The notes beneath the pieces are model-generated. The model had not been told where the DNA came from. It saw only the letters and a list, made by a program, of their open reading frames with translations, and made no database searches. Below are positions 1 through 13,862 of a stretch of 64,000 nt of DNA, one piece after another. Numbering within the stretch: position 1 is the first letter of the stretch; every line of letters starts with the position of its first letter. The translations under genes were made by a program, and so were the position numbers. The DNA comes from Acanthochromis polyacanthus (taxonomy: Eukaryota > Chordata > Actinopteri > Pomacentridae), in NCBI RefSeq assembly GCF_021347895.1, contig NC_067113.1, forward strand, positions 1 to 64,000, given 5' to 3'.

Positions 1-1430
1 CATCTAAACCAGCTGTCAGTGAACTAAAAACCAGAAAGGATTCCGGCTGCTGCTCAGATTATTTCTCTTCTCAGATGCTTTCAGAATACTTTTCACTGAA
101 GTGTTTTCAAAATAAAAGAGAAAGTTTGTGGCCAAATCGCCATGTTGGCCCGATGTTTCTAAGAGATTATCAAGCTGAACGCGTTGTGACCTATAGTGAC
201 CTATAGTGACCTCTAGTGACCGCCACCATGCATGTGATTTTAAGATGTCCGTGTGTTTACATGCAAGAAAACACATCAAGTGAACACACATCTTCAGACT
301 GAAACATCGACAATGATGGAAATCCAGAACAAATACACTTTGAGTACAATAATAAAATATGATGTGATTTTGTTGGAAAGGAAAAGCGTCTCAAATAAAA
401 CAGAAACTTTTTCATCAAGCACAGAAAACCTTTTTACAAGATTTCCCAGTCAGAAGTTTTGGACTGTTTCTGTGGTTTGTTTGTAGTCATTCTGTTGTTG
501 TTTTGCAGGTTCATTCTGTTGTTTGTTGTGGTGACTTCAGACTGGTTTTGGATTATGTTTTTTTTTTTGTTTTTACTGTCTATTCAAACCATTACCAGTT
601 AATTTAGCTAGATAGTAATTCTTTCTAGCTAGTTAGACACACATCAGCTACTTTTCCCCAAAGATTTGTTTCTGCTTTCAGCTCGCAAACACTAGCATTA
701 GCATTAACCTACTAATTAGGTTAGCCTTCAAAACAGGTTTGCTCATGGTTAGCTTTCTGACAGGCTAGCTAGCTAGCGTTCAGCTACTCCTCCCCATGTT
801 TGGCTCTAGCTTGATATCAGGAACGTTAGCATGAATTTACTAGTCAGGTTAGTTAACACCAATGATTAGTGACTGCCAGCTGTCGAGCGAGCTAGCTACA
901 CGTGATCGAGTATTCATTAAGATGGTTGTGCCCCCTAGCTTGCTAACAAACTCTTTAATCCATTGTTTTAGCTAACTTCTACATTAGCTTACTTAACCAG
1001 GAAATGTTTTACTTTTATCTACTTACATCAACTATTTATCACTTCAGGCTGATAAAAATGATTTGTAGCTGCTAGCAGTATTTCTAGCTAGCTAGCTACA
1101 TATCAGCTACTTTTTCCTATAGATTTGTTTTGCACTTAGCTTGCTAACAATATCATTAGTATGAATCACTAATAAAACAGTAATGATTTGTACCTGTTAG
1201 CGTTTTAGCTAGTTAGCAGCAGATCAGCTACTTCCACTGTGTTTTTACTTGCTAACAATAACGTTAGCATGGACTAGCTAATGCTAAAGTTAGCATGTTG
1301 AGGCAGTTGAAGGAGGAGTTTTCTATTTTTTGGCTGGTTCACCTGGAGGGGGCGGGGCTTATGGCCTTACCTACATTCTGGGGTTTGAATTATCAACAGA
1401 ATCACTGAATCATAGTGACTTAGGGCTAAC
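1..1430. other. 5' flank of the actin gene, no gene recognised
   Basis: No coding sequence or known regulatory block could be supported here. Positions about 187-222 hold four imperfect 11-bp copies of a 'tagtgacctat' unit. In vertebrates the gene upstream of ACTA2 is FAS, in head-to-head orientation, but nothing here was recognisable as a fas exon. Confidence 0.5.
600..1290. repeat. Degenerate GCTAGC-rich tandem repeat
   Basis: Imperfect copies of a unit of a few hundred bases recur. Each has a 'cagctacttttcc' segment, an 'agcttgctaacaa' segment, a 'cattagcattaa' segment and runs of GCTAGCTA. The same vocabulary reappears downstream of the actin gene at about 11.79-12.96 kb, so this is a locally dispersed fish repeat and not a gene part. 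Confidence 0.6.
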
Positions 1431-1625
1431 GCGTTAGCTCTGGAGCTGCTGTGGGTGTTTCAGTGCAGCGCCACCTGCAGGTGAGGACTGGTCACCTGAA
1501 GGAAGGTGTGCTTCCTGTGGACCTGGAGGTTTCCTGGAGGTTTCTGGAGCTGCTCCATGTCTTCTGCTGCTCTCGCTGGAATGCAGTGAATGATGGGAGA
1601 AGTCTGGCGGCGCCACGACTCGGCT

Positions 1626-1660
1626 GATTGGCTGCCTCCCTCAGGGCCTGCCCTATAAGG
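1626..1660 (+). promoter_or_regulatory. Putative acta2 promoter: CCAAT box and CArG/TATA element
   Basis: An inverted CCAAT box (gattgg, 1626-1631) lies upstream of CCCTATAAGG (1651-1660). That sequence contains a TATA-like core and matches the SRF-binding CArG consensus CC(A/T)6GG except for one base. Smooth-muscle actin promoters are known to depend on CArG boxes bound by SRF/myocardin. A start site about 25-30 bp downstream, near 1683, would produce the untranslated exon that ends at 1843. The assignment rests on this layout and on a good splice donor at the exon end; no transcript data were available. Confidence 0.6.
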
Positions 1661-1682
1661 AGAGAAGCCGAGGAGAGAGAGA

Positions 1683-1843
1683 GAGGAGGAGGAGGAGGAG
1701 GAGGAGGTGCGGCCATGTTTTGGGATGAAGGATGGATGGAGGGACGGGTGGAGGAGGAGGAGGCTTCATAAAGTCAGAACCAGACTTCAGACGCTCACTT
1801 CTGTCCAGCCCCCCCCACGTCCCGAGCAGCCCTGCACCGCACG
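1683..1843 (+). other. Putative non-coding exon 1 of acta2
   Basis: The segment runs from just after the TATA-like element to a strong donor (ACG|gtaaga at 1843/1844). It contains a GGA-repeat stretch (about 1683-1705) and a C-run. Vertebrate ACTA2 has an untranslated first exon and starts translation two bases into exon 2. Here an acceptor (ctgcag, ending 6469) also lies two bases before the ATG, which fits. The 5' end is an estimate. Confidence 0.5.
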
Positions 1844-1849
1844 GTAAGA

Positions 1850-2100
1850 CCTCCTCATCTTCACCTTCATCATCCTCACCTTCATCATCATCACCTTCAT
1901 CCTCATCTGTTTCTCTTCTTTCTGCGTAATGTGACAAAAGTAGAAAAAACTGCTGAACTGCTTCTTTAATCATCTGAACTTCATCTTCTTGTCATCATCG
2001 TCATCTCCTCATCTTCATCTTCATCTCCTCATCTTCATCTTCATCTCCTCATCTTCATCTTCTTCTCCTCATCTTCATCTTCTCCTCATCTTCTTCCTGT
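1850..2100 (+). repeat. TCATCT/CTTCATC pyrimidine-rich simple repeats in intron 1
   Basis: Interrupted runs of 'tcatcttcatctcctc' type sequence occupy about 1855-1925 and 1980-2100, just inside the first actin intron. The rest of the intron to 4440 is AT-rich, apart from the CArG region, and shows no exon. Confidence 0.7.
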
Positions 2101-4284
2101 AAATGTGATGAAACCAGTTAAACTCCAGTCGTGTTCCTTTCTGCTTTTCTTACTGGATGAAACATTTTTCTTTCTTCTTCTCTCTTTTCTGTCCTCTCAG
2201 TTCTAACTTCAGCTCAAACTTCTGCCTCGTCCTCCTGCAGGATCTAAACAAACGCTGGAACACTGTGACTTAAAAACATGAAAGCAGCAGCTGGTATAAA
2301 TAATAACGACACGCTCTGCTTCTAAAACAGTAAAACTCCAGTAAACTGATGGTTTGTTGCTCAGTGGGTTTGGCTGAACATGTAAATAAATCCTGTTTTA
2401 TTTGTGCTTTTATTTTAGTATCATGAACCAAACAAAGAAACTCTAAAATACCTGCAGAATTTATCCTTTTTCAATCCTTACGTGAAAATCTGTTTAAAAA
2501 TGAAGACAAATATCTGTCAAAGTGATATTTGTTGTTGATTTAATTCAAACGATTGTGTTTGTAAAGTTAATGATCAGGCTGGCTTTTAGTCTTTACATGT
2601 AAATTCATACTTTTATTGTTATCTATAGTTTAACAGTGAAAGTCTGTGAAGCAACAGTGTAAAAAAGACTTTTATTTTGACAGTCTGGATCCGGTCTAAC
2701 CTCCTGCTGTGTTGTTCTGAGCCGTCCTTCATGCAGCTTCAGGTTGTTTTCCAGATGTTTTCAGGTCAACATCTGGACCGTCGACTCTTTTCCGTTTCCA
2801 GATCCTCATTTATGGAACTAAACTCTGTTTCTAGCGTTTCTTCTGGAGCTTCTTCTGGAGCTTTCTCTCACTCGTCCTGGTCTTCATCTGAACGCTCTGG
2901 AAGAATCTGGAAACTCCTGAAAACAGCCGTTGATTTTAGAAAGGGTAAAATATTCAGACTGGTTTATTTCTCCTGTTTTCAACCTTCAGCGGAACATTTT
3001 GGAGTTTTTAAAGTTCTAAAATCTGCGTTCAGTCAGAAACACATTCCAGGAAGAATAAAAAGATGTAAAAAATAAAATAAAATGAAATTTAATTTTGATA
3101 TCAGAATAGTGTTTCTGGTTCCAGTTTCTCGTTCTTTAGTTTAATGAAAATATTAATGAATAAAACCAACAAAATAAGATGTAAATATAGAATAACTGTT
3201 TATTAGTTGATCATTTAATTAGAACTAAATCTGTAAAAACTGTTCAGTTCATGTTGGATTTATATTTATTTATTTATGAAGTTCATTTACATTTAAACTA
3301 AAACCACTGATTATTATTATTGCTGAACCCAAAAATATGGAAAAAATCTGAAAAATATAAAGGAATAAAATGAACGTTGAAGTTTTTTTAAATCTTGAAA
3401 ACTATCAAAATACAAAAGTTCCAAATATTAAATAGAATCAGAAACAACCAGTGATGTTGTTTATTCATTTGTTTATTTTAGTTGCTAATCAGAGGTTTTA
3501 TTCTTGGCAGGAATTAATAAAATAAATTTAAATGAATGAGCTTCCATTATCTGGAGATGAAGTAAAACTCTTTACACATCATCTTTTTAATTAATGTTTT
3601 AAATGAATTATTAATAATATTATTTGATTAACAATTTTATGTTAATAATATTATGAGTTTTGAATATTAGTAATTAATAATGTAAATATTATTTCATGAA
3701 TTATTAATATTATTAATTAGTAATGTTATTATTTTTCTACTGAATCCTCCAGCAGCTGTTTAAGGACAACACGGAGCATGTTATCAAATCCAGCTTCATG
3801 TTTTGTTGTTTTGAAGGTTTTAGGAGGAACTAAAGTAAAACAGAAGTTCAGAACTCATTAATTCCAGAATAAAGTGAGGGAACATCTAAACAATAAGAGC
3901 AGCAGCGCCCCCTGAGGTCTGGAGGTCTGAACGGTCAGCAGACTTTAAAAGGATTTCTGCTTCATTACAGATTCACATTTAAAACAACAACATGTAGATT
4001 CTCAAAGAAAAATTCGTTTTCAGCGTTTTTTATTTTGAAGTAGAGAAATAAATTCAGTGATTTATGTTTTTAAATGTAACTTTAAAACGACAGAGATTTA
4101 AACAGAATGAAATATTTATTTATTCTGTTATAGGAGGATTTAAATACTGAGTGGCAGCACAACAACAACAACAATAAAAACAACAACAGACAGTCAGGTA
4201 AACAGGTAAACAGATGTTTGGTCTCATCAGGAGGGATGTGGGCGATCGAAGCAGAGGGGGAGAAAGGCAGCCCCAGCTTCATGC

Positions 4285-4294
4285 CCTTATAAGG
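4285..4294 (+). promoter_or_regulatory. Perfect CArG box (SRF site) in acta2 intron 1
   Basis: CCTTATAAGG is a perfect, palindromic CC(A/T)6GG. It sits in a GC-richer island (about 4215-4440) inside an otherwise AT-rich intron. Mammalian ACTA2 is known to need a first-intron CArG element for smooth-muscle expression; this is a positional counterpart. A poly-G run (4323-4344) follows. An alternative reading is a second, internal promoter using the TTATAA core. Confidence 0.6.
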
Positions 4295-4442
4295 AAGTTT
4301 TCCCAGAGTTCCTTGTTGTTGGGCGGGGGGGGGGGGGGGGGGGGGCGACATCATCCCTCATCTCCTAGTTTGGTGCTGCAGCTGCAGGTCTGGAGAACAC
4401 TGAAGGAACCGGGTCCATGTTCTGATGTTCCTCTGAGCTCTG

Positions 4443-6226
4443 TTTAGTGTTTCCTCCTGTCTGTTAAAGGTTCCTGTTAGAACTCCTTCTGTCTGTTAAA
4501 GGTTCCTGTTAGAACTCCTTCTGTCTGTTAAAGGTTCCTGTTAGAACTCCTTCTGTCTGTTAAAGGTTCCTGTTAGAACTCCTTCTGTCTGTTAGAGGTT
4601 CCTGTTAGAACTCCTTCTGTCTGTTAGAGGTTCCTGTTAGAACTCCTTCTGTCTGTTAAAGGTTCCTGTTAGAACTCCTTCTGTCTGTTAGAGGTTCCTG
4701 TTAGAACTCCTTCTGTCTGTTAAAGGTTCCTGTTAGAACTCCTTCTGTCTGTTAAAGGTTCCTGTTAGAACTCCTTCTGTCTGTTAAAGGTTCCTGTTAG
4801 AACTCCTTCTGTCTGTTAGAGGTTCCTGTTAGAACTCCTTCTGTCTGTTAGAGGTTCCTGTTAGAACTCCTTCTGTCTGTTAAAGGTTCCTGTTAGAACT
4901 CCTCCCGTCTGTTAAAGGTTCCTGTTAGAACTCCTTCTGTCTGTTAAAGGTTCCTGTTAGAACTCCTTCTGTCTGTTAAAGGTTCCTGTTAGAACTCCTT
5001 CTGTCTGTTAAAGGTTCCTGTTAGAACTCCTTCTGTCTGTTAGAGGTTCCTGTTAGAACTCCTCCCGTCTGTTAAAGGTTCCTGTTAGAACTCCTTCTGT
5101 CTGTTAAAGGTTCCTGTTAGAACTCCTTCTGTCTGTTAAAGGTTCCTGTTAGAACTCCTTCTGTCTGTTAAAGGTTCCTGTTAGAACTCCTTCTGTCTGT
5201 TAAAGGTTCCTGTTAGAACTCCTCCCGTCTGTTAAAGGTTCCTGTTAGAACTCCTTCTGTCTGTTAAAGGTTCCTGTTAGAACTCCTCCCGTCTGTTAAA
5301 GGTTCCTGTTAGAACTCCTCCCGTCTGTTAAAGGTTCCTGTTAGAACTCCTTCTGTCTGTTAAAGGTTCCTGTTAGAACTCCTTCTGTCTGTTAAAGGTT
5401 CCTGTTAGAACTCCTCCCGTCTGTTAAAGGTTCCTGTTAGAACTCCTTCTGTCTGTTAAAGGTTCCTGTTAGAACTCCTTCTGTCTGTTAAAGGTTCCTG
5501 TTAGAACTCCTCCCGTCTGTCAGAGGTTCTTGTTAGAACTCCTCCTGTCTGTTAAAGGTTCCTGTTAGAACTCCTCCCGTCTGTTAAAGGTTCCTGTTAG
5601 AACTCCTCCTGTCTGTTAAAGGTTCCTGTTAGAACTCCTCCCGTCTGTTAAAGGTTCCTGTTAGAACTCCTCCCGTCTGTTAAAGGTTCCTGTTAGAACT
5701 CCTCCCGTCTGTTAAAGGTTCCTGTTAGAACTCCTTCTGTCTGTTAAAGGTTCCTGTTAGAACTCCTCCCGTCTGTTAAAGGTTCCTGTTAGAACTCCTT
5801 CCGTCTGTTAAAGGTTCCTGTTAGAACTCCTCCCGTCTGTTAAAGGTTCCTGTTAGAACTCCTCCCGTCTGTTAAAGGTTCCTGTTAGAACTCCTCCCGT
5901 CTGTTAAAGGTTCCTGTTAGAACTCCTCCCGTCTGTCAGAGGTTCCTGTTAGAACTCCTGTCTGTCAGAGGTTCTTGTTAGAACTCCTCCCGTCTGTTAA
6001 AGGTTCCTGTTAGAACTCCTCCCGTCTGTTAAAGGTTCCTGTTAGAACTCCTCCCGTCTGTTAAAGGTTCCTGTTAGAACTCCTCCCGTCTGTTAAAGGT
6101 TCCTGTTAGAACTCCTCCCGTCTGTTAAAGGTTCCTGTTAGAACTCCTCCCGTCTGTTAAAGGTTCCTGTTAGAACTCCTCCCGTCTGTTAAAGGTTCCT
6201 GTTAGAACTCCTGTCTGTTAGAGGTT
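4443..6226 (+). repeat. 32-bp minisatellite in acta2 intron 1 (about 55 copies)
   Basis: Head-to-tail 32-bp units built on 'ggttcctgttagaactcc' and 'ttctgtctgttaaa' run for almost 1.8 kb. Two variable positions stand out: cttctg versus ctcccg/ctcctg, and taaagg versus tagagg/cagagg. The cttctg form dominates the 5' half and the ctcccg form the 3' half. The last copies are shortened (near 5955 and 6212). The array ends about 240 bp before the first coding exon. Confidence 0.95.
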
Positions 6227-6435
6227 CTATTCCATGTTCCTCTTTGGTTCCTCTGTCAGTGTTCTGTTGTGATGAAGATAAATAATCACATCATCGGCAT
6301 AAAAGTGTGACTTTGATGAAATGAATAGTTTGGTTCTAAAGCTGTTTTCTTCTGTGGTTTATTTCTGATCAGTTCTCTGCTGTATCAATCAGTGATCAAT
6401 AGGGTTCTAACTGATCTATGGGTTCCACAGTGTGA

Positions 6436-8701
<2,266 letters not shown>

Positions 8702-9140
8702 AGGTGCTGCTGTAGCCCCGCCCCCCGCCGCCATTTGTAGCCCCGCCCCCCACGCCATCTTTATTTTAACCCCACTGAGCACCAGCCCCGTCTCCAGCCG
8801 TCCAGATCTCCGTCAGGTTTCCTCTCTGCTCATGTCAAACTGTGAACCTCGCCCCTCCTTAGCCCCGCCCACCCCACCTGTCCCCTCCACCTATGTCCCC
8901 GCCCCCTCCATCCTCCATGTTGTGTCTTGTCAGAAAGTTTGTTTTTATTTTTGATGACTAAAGCTTGAATGTTTCCCGCTGGTGTCGCCTCCCGTTGTCG
9001 GGGAACTGAGCGTGCTCATGAAACGTCATGATGATGTCACACGGCAGGTGAACAGGAGGCGTGGCCTCGGTAGAAGGTGATGTGATGTAACGTGGAGGTG
9101 ACAGCCTGAAAGACAATAAAGAGCTCTCATACAAGAAGCT
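8702..9140 (+). other. acta2 3' UTR
   Basis: The sequence between the actin stop and the poly(A) signal AATAAA (9115-9120) is GC-rich with repeated 'agccccgccccc' stretches near 8715-8750 and 8860-8910. Cleavage is expected about 15-25 bp after the signal. Confidence 0.75.
9115..9120 (+). terminator. Poly(A) signal of acta2
   Basis: AATAAA lies 414 bp after the actin stop codon and is followed within 30 bp by a GT/T-rich stretch (gttgtttattt), the expected layout for 3' end formation. Confidence 0.75.
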
Positions 9141-9144
9141 GTTG

Positions 9145-11780
9145 TTTATTTATTGTTTACTGTTGTTTACTGTCATGATGTCATCAAGTCTGGAGATGAT
9201 GAAAAAACTTTCAAAACAACAACACATAAACATACGGTTTAAATTCAGTAAAAGTCATTTTAGTCAAACTCTAGAAAACTACAGAATGTTCAGCAGAAAC
9301 TTTGTTGTTTTCTGGTCAACATTTGAATAAAAACTTTATTCTGAGTTCAAACAAACACAAAATAAAGTTAAAATACAGGATTCACCTAAAATAGAAACCG
9401 TTTATCTGCAAAATAAGATTCATTTTCTGACTTAAACTCAGTAAAACAGTTTTAATTCTTTAGTCTAAAGCTGCATAAAAACGAATGATTTACACCAGCA
9501 TTTTTTTTTTACAGTTTTAGCCTGTATTTAAGAGTTAAACTTAGTTTCAAAATCAGAATTAAATAATAATTGAAAAAACAGCAGCTTGTCAGATTTAAAA
9601 CACATTTTTATGAATACCGTCACGTTTAAAATGATTCAGAAGCAGAGAGCAGCTGCTACTCAGATTAAAACCCTGTCAGTCTAAATGTGAACTCTAATGG
9701 GTTTTATTGATCTGATTGTTGTCTGGTGGTTACCATGGTAACAGCCGGAGGTTAAACAGATCATTCCAGAACTGGAGGACATGTCTGAAAAATGAACCTT
9801 TCTGCTCCATATTGATCAATAATAGGTATTGATTGGCTCATTTTATTCCATGTTTCTGTGTTGTTGCTAACCCTACTCTAATCCATGCTAATGTGATCTT
9901 TTTCTCAGCAGTAGAAGCTAGATATTTAGCTAGCTGTTACTGCTGACCACTGATGGAAAACAGTCCAAAGAATGAGTCTGATCCTGATGATATGAGGTAG
10001 AGAGAGACATTCAATCAAGGCTGACAATGGATGAAAAGATGGAAAATAGAAGAGAGGACATAGCTTTGATCTACACATTCTGTAGGAACACTGTTGGAGG
10101 ATGGAAACGACAAAACAAGACAGAAAACGACAAAACAAGACAGAAAACGACAGAAACATCATCTACAGGTTCTGCTAACATGTGGGACACATTCCATGTA
10201 TAATAATAATTATTTTAAATATTATGTTGATTAAAAAATATTCCACAACTACAGAGACATGAATGAAAAAAACAGAAAAAGTAGATTTAAATTAGATTCT
10301 GTTTTATCAGAGATCCAGTTTGGTGGACAAGAGAAAAATAATTTTAGGGGAACTCCAGACTTACTTAGTATTTCAAATTTTTAAAAACATTTTGTCCTAG
10401 TTTTTATAGATTTGGTCTGAGGACAAGAACATTCACACACTACTGATGTTTAGGGTTCAAACGTTGATTATGGGATGGAAAATGTCCTCCAGCTCTGAAC
10501 GACCCAAACAGCATCCAGAACAGAGACCTGCAGGCTCCTGATTGGTCCTTCATATGTCGCTCTTTAATAAACTCTAAGAACCAACAGCTGCACTGCCACC
10601 TGGTGGAGAGTCTCCGCCACCACAAGGACAAACCTTCAGTGATTCTGGAGAAGCTGCAGGTCAGCATCTGGAGAAGATCTGAGGAGGGAAATGAGCTGAT
10701 AAAAAGCTGAGAACGTTTCTGGATCTGTTCATCAAACAGAACCGAGGATCAAACCTGGAGTCTGATTTAAACTGAAAGCAGAAAAGAGGAACCAGACTGA
10801 AAATGAACCAACAGGAAACAGCATCTAAATACTAAAAATACAGAAATGTGGAAGAAGAACCTCAGAAACCCGAGTTCTCTCTGGTTTCTTTTCCAGTTTA
10901 CAGGTCAGAACCTTGTTCATGTTCCAGAGCAGCAGAATAAAAACTCTGACAGATGTGAGCAGCAGCTGGTGTTTTATTACCAAAAGATGGCAGAGAGCTT
11001 CATCAACAGCAGAACAGCTGACAGGAGAACATCTGCTGGTGCACAAACATCTTCAGAAGGTCCGTAGAAACGTAGAAAGCAGCAAGAGTCTGAGAAAACT
11101 GACATCAGAGAACAGCTGAAGAGTTCTAACTTCACTGAAACACAATATTAAAGTTACTGATGGCAAACACCTGAAGAATACCTGAAGAACATCTCAGGTA
11201 CTTCACCTAATAGCTGCTGTACTTCAACCTCCAGCTGCACAGTTCTGAGTTCTGGTTGAACATCTGGACCTGCAGCTCAGACCAGAACCAGAACAGAAAA
11301 ATACTGGACTCAGGTAAACCTGCTGCTGGATGCCAGAGTGGATCGGCCGGAGGGACGCTCTGCTGTGATTGGTTGTCAGGTGATTCCAGTCTCACCTGAT
11401 CAACACAAAGTAGAGATCAGAGTTTTACTGCTGATGAAGGACCTTTAGTTCAGGTAAACTAACCTCACCTGTTCAGCCTCCAGTGGAACTCATGATTCCA
11501 ACATTGAGGTTCTAACATCAGGCCTACAACCTGTTGCTAGGCAACATAAACATGGATGCTACTGTCAGTGTCTATTAGCCACCGAAGCTAACCCTTTAGC
11601 ACACTAACAACCAGCAGCGTAACATTGGAAACTACCTGCAAGGACAGAAAGAAATGATGAAACATCTCCATCAGATATAATGAACCACAGAATAAAAGTG
11701 TTAAACCAGCGCTGATTTCAGATTTTTTCTTCAACTTTTCTGAAAACTTCACCAAACATGACACAACTCATGAGCTTTAG
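9145..11780. other. Intergenic DNA between acta2 and stambpl1, no gene seen
   Basis: Only short ORFs without recognisable homology occur on either strand. A short tandem repeat (units of 'aaaacgacaaaacaagacag') sits at about 10107-10155. Confidence 0.6.
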
Positions 11781-11789
11781 CTTACTTAC

Positions 11790-12960
11790 AATGATAAATA
11801 ATTGCCTTGCTACATTACAGCTACTATTCCCTATGAAGTGGTTGTGCTCTTAGCTTGCTAACTTTTTTTGCTAACTATTACTTTTGGATATTTAACTGGT
11901 ATCCTTGATTTTAATCTATTTTAAATATTCATCCATTACTTTACCTCAATAAAAGTTGATTAAATTTACACTTACAAAGTTGCAAATGAAACCAAAAGTG
12001 ACTTTTCTCACTTGGAAGGCAGCAGCTAGCTACACATCAGCTGCGTTTACACTCTTAGCTTGCTAACAGTTTCATTTTTATTAACTTAATAATTAAGTTA
12101 GCTCTTACAAACACCATGTTGAATACCTGCTAGCTAGCTAACTACCGAGCTACTGTTTAGCAACCATTTCTCTATGAAGTGGTTGTGCTCTTAGCTTGCT
12201 TGCTTACATTTAAACATTTTTTTGCTATTACTTTTGGCTATTGAACTGGGTATCCTGGATTTTCATCCATTTTAAATATACATCTATTACTTTATCTCAA
12301 TAAAAGCTGATTAAATTTCCACTCACAAAGTTGTAAATGAAACCAGAAGTGGCTTTTCTCACTTGGAAGGCAGCAGCTAGCTAGCTCGCTACACATCAGT
12401 TACGTTCCCCCGCAGATTAGTTACAATTGTAGCTTGCTAACAGTTTCATTAGCATTAACTTAAAAATTAAATTAGCCTTTTCAAACATCATGCTGAATAA
12501 CCGCTAGCTGTCTTGCTACCTAGCTACACATTCACTACTATTTCCCTATGAACTGGTTGTGCTCTTAGCATGCTAGTTAGCCTTTCTTTTTGCTAAATAT
12601 CATTTTTGGCTACTCCTCTGGGTATCCATGACTTTCCTCTGTCTATTTTATAACAATTTATACATTACTACACCTAGATAAACATAATGTGAATACAACA
12701 ACATTCACATGGACTCTTCTCACAGTCAACACGACGCCATTGGAAGGCAGCAGCTAGCTAGTAACTTATTAATTAGTCTTTACAATGACCATGATGAATA
12801 ACTGTTAGCTAGCTAACTACCTAGTTACATATTAGCTATTTCCTATGGATTGGTAATGCTCTTAGCGTGTCAGCTAACCATTTAGCTAACTACTTTAGTT
12901 GGTTAACCATCAGTCTGTCTATTCAAACTATTTACCCACAACTTTGGCTCATTAAACATG
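11790..12960. repeat. Tandem repeat of 300-370 bp, about 3.5 degenerate copies
   Basis: The landmark 'ctatgaagtggttgtgctct' or a variant recurs at 11831, 12172, 12545 and 12842, giving units of 341, 373 and 297 bp. Each unit also carries an 'agcttgctaac' segment, a 'ggaaggcagcagctagcta' segment and GCTAGCTA runs. The vocabulary matches the repeat at 600-1290 upstream of the actin gene. Confidence 0.8.
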
Positions 12961-13493
12961 ATTAAATGTCACTTATGAAGTCATGAATAAAACAGAGGCG
13001 TCTGATTGGACTAACGCAGTAAACATGTGGTGTCTTACAACCAATCACAGAGCAGCATCCCTCCATCCGATCCGATCTCACCAAACTCAGCTCTTTTTTG
13101 GCGTCATTGGGCTGAAACTCCAGGAAACTCTGCACCTGGTGGCTCACTTTTCAAGTTCTAGACACCTGTGAAGGCAGATTTCAGCCAATCAAAGCTCTCC
13201 GTAGAGAAAGGGGCGGGTTTGACAACGATTGGAGTAGAAATATATGAAACCAGAGGCTGTGACAGTAAATCCTGTATTTAGTCTGAACAAAGAAAATATC
13301 AAAGTACATCCACAGAAACATGCAGATTTGGGTGTTTTTGCCCTGAGGTTTGTCTGCAGGTTTACCTTCCACTATTGTCACCTGAGAGGCAAAACCTGGG
13401 GCACAGAAAGCTGTAGATAGGCAGCGCTGAGAGACTGCAGGAAAATCAAACACTAAACTGCAGAATGTGACATTTATGAGCATCAGATGATGT

Positions 13494-13499
13494 TTTATT
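13494..13499 (-). terminator. Candidate poly(A) signal of stambpl1
   Basis: AATAAA on the - strand lies about 365 bp downstream of the stambpl1 stop codon (13863-13865). It is the first such hexamer noticed in that direction. The predicted 3' UTR would include the CA repeat at 13739-13793. Confidence 0.45.
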
Positions 13500-13737
13500 T
13501 CATCACAGACCTCCATGTGGTCTCATATTGCTCTTCAGTGAATCTGTACCTGTCTCTGAGCTGGACGAGGACTTTCAGACGTCTACCGGACATGAAGCAG
13601 CTCAGAGAGATTCTGATAAATAAAGTTCAAGTTTCCTTAAAAGCAGATTCAAGTTCACCCAAAGAGACATTCACTGTTAGAAGGCACGATGATGAAAATT
13701 CCTGTAAACACAACACACCTAACAGCAGCGCGGGCGT

Positions 13738-13738
<1 letters not shown>

Positions 13739-13793
<55 letters not shown>
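13739..13793 (+). repeat. (CA)n microsatellite in the predicted stambpl1 3' UTR
   Basis: About 27 uninterrupted CA dinucleotides, reading as (TG)n on the gene's sense strand. Confidence 0.95.
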
Positions 13794-13795
<2 letters not shown>

Positions 13796-13862
13796 CAGGT
13801 TCACAGTTTCCCCTTCAGAATAAAAGCCTGGCAGTAAACAGACGGACGGCGCCTCCTGTCCG

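Noticed and set aside
1..1430. fas exon upstream of acta2
   Set aside because: Expected from mammalian synteny, but no exon could be recognised in this stretch.
1732..1929. Short ORF over the putative non-coding actin exon (Gly/Ser-rich)
   Set aside because: It reads through the strong donor at 1843/1844 into TCATC repeats. This is the untranslated leader and not a protein.
4443..6226. CRISPR array
   Set aside because: Regular 32-bp repeats with no unique spacers, inside an intron of a vertebrate gene. It is a minisatellite.
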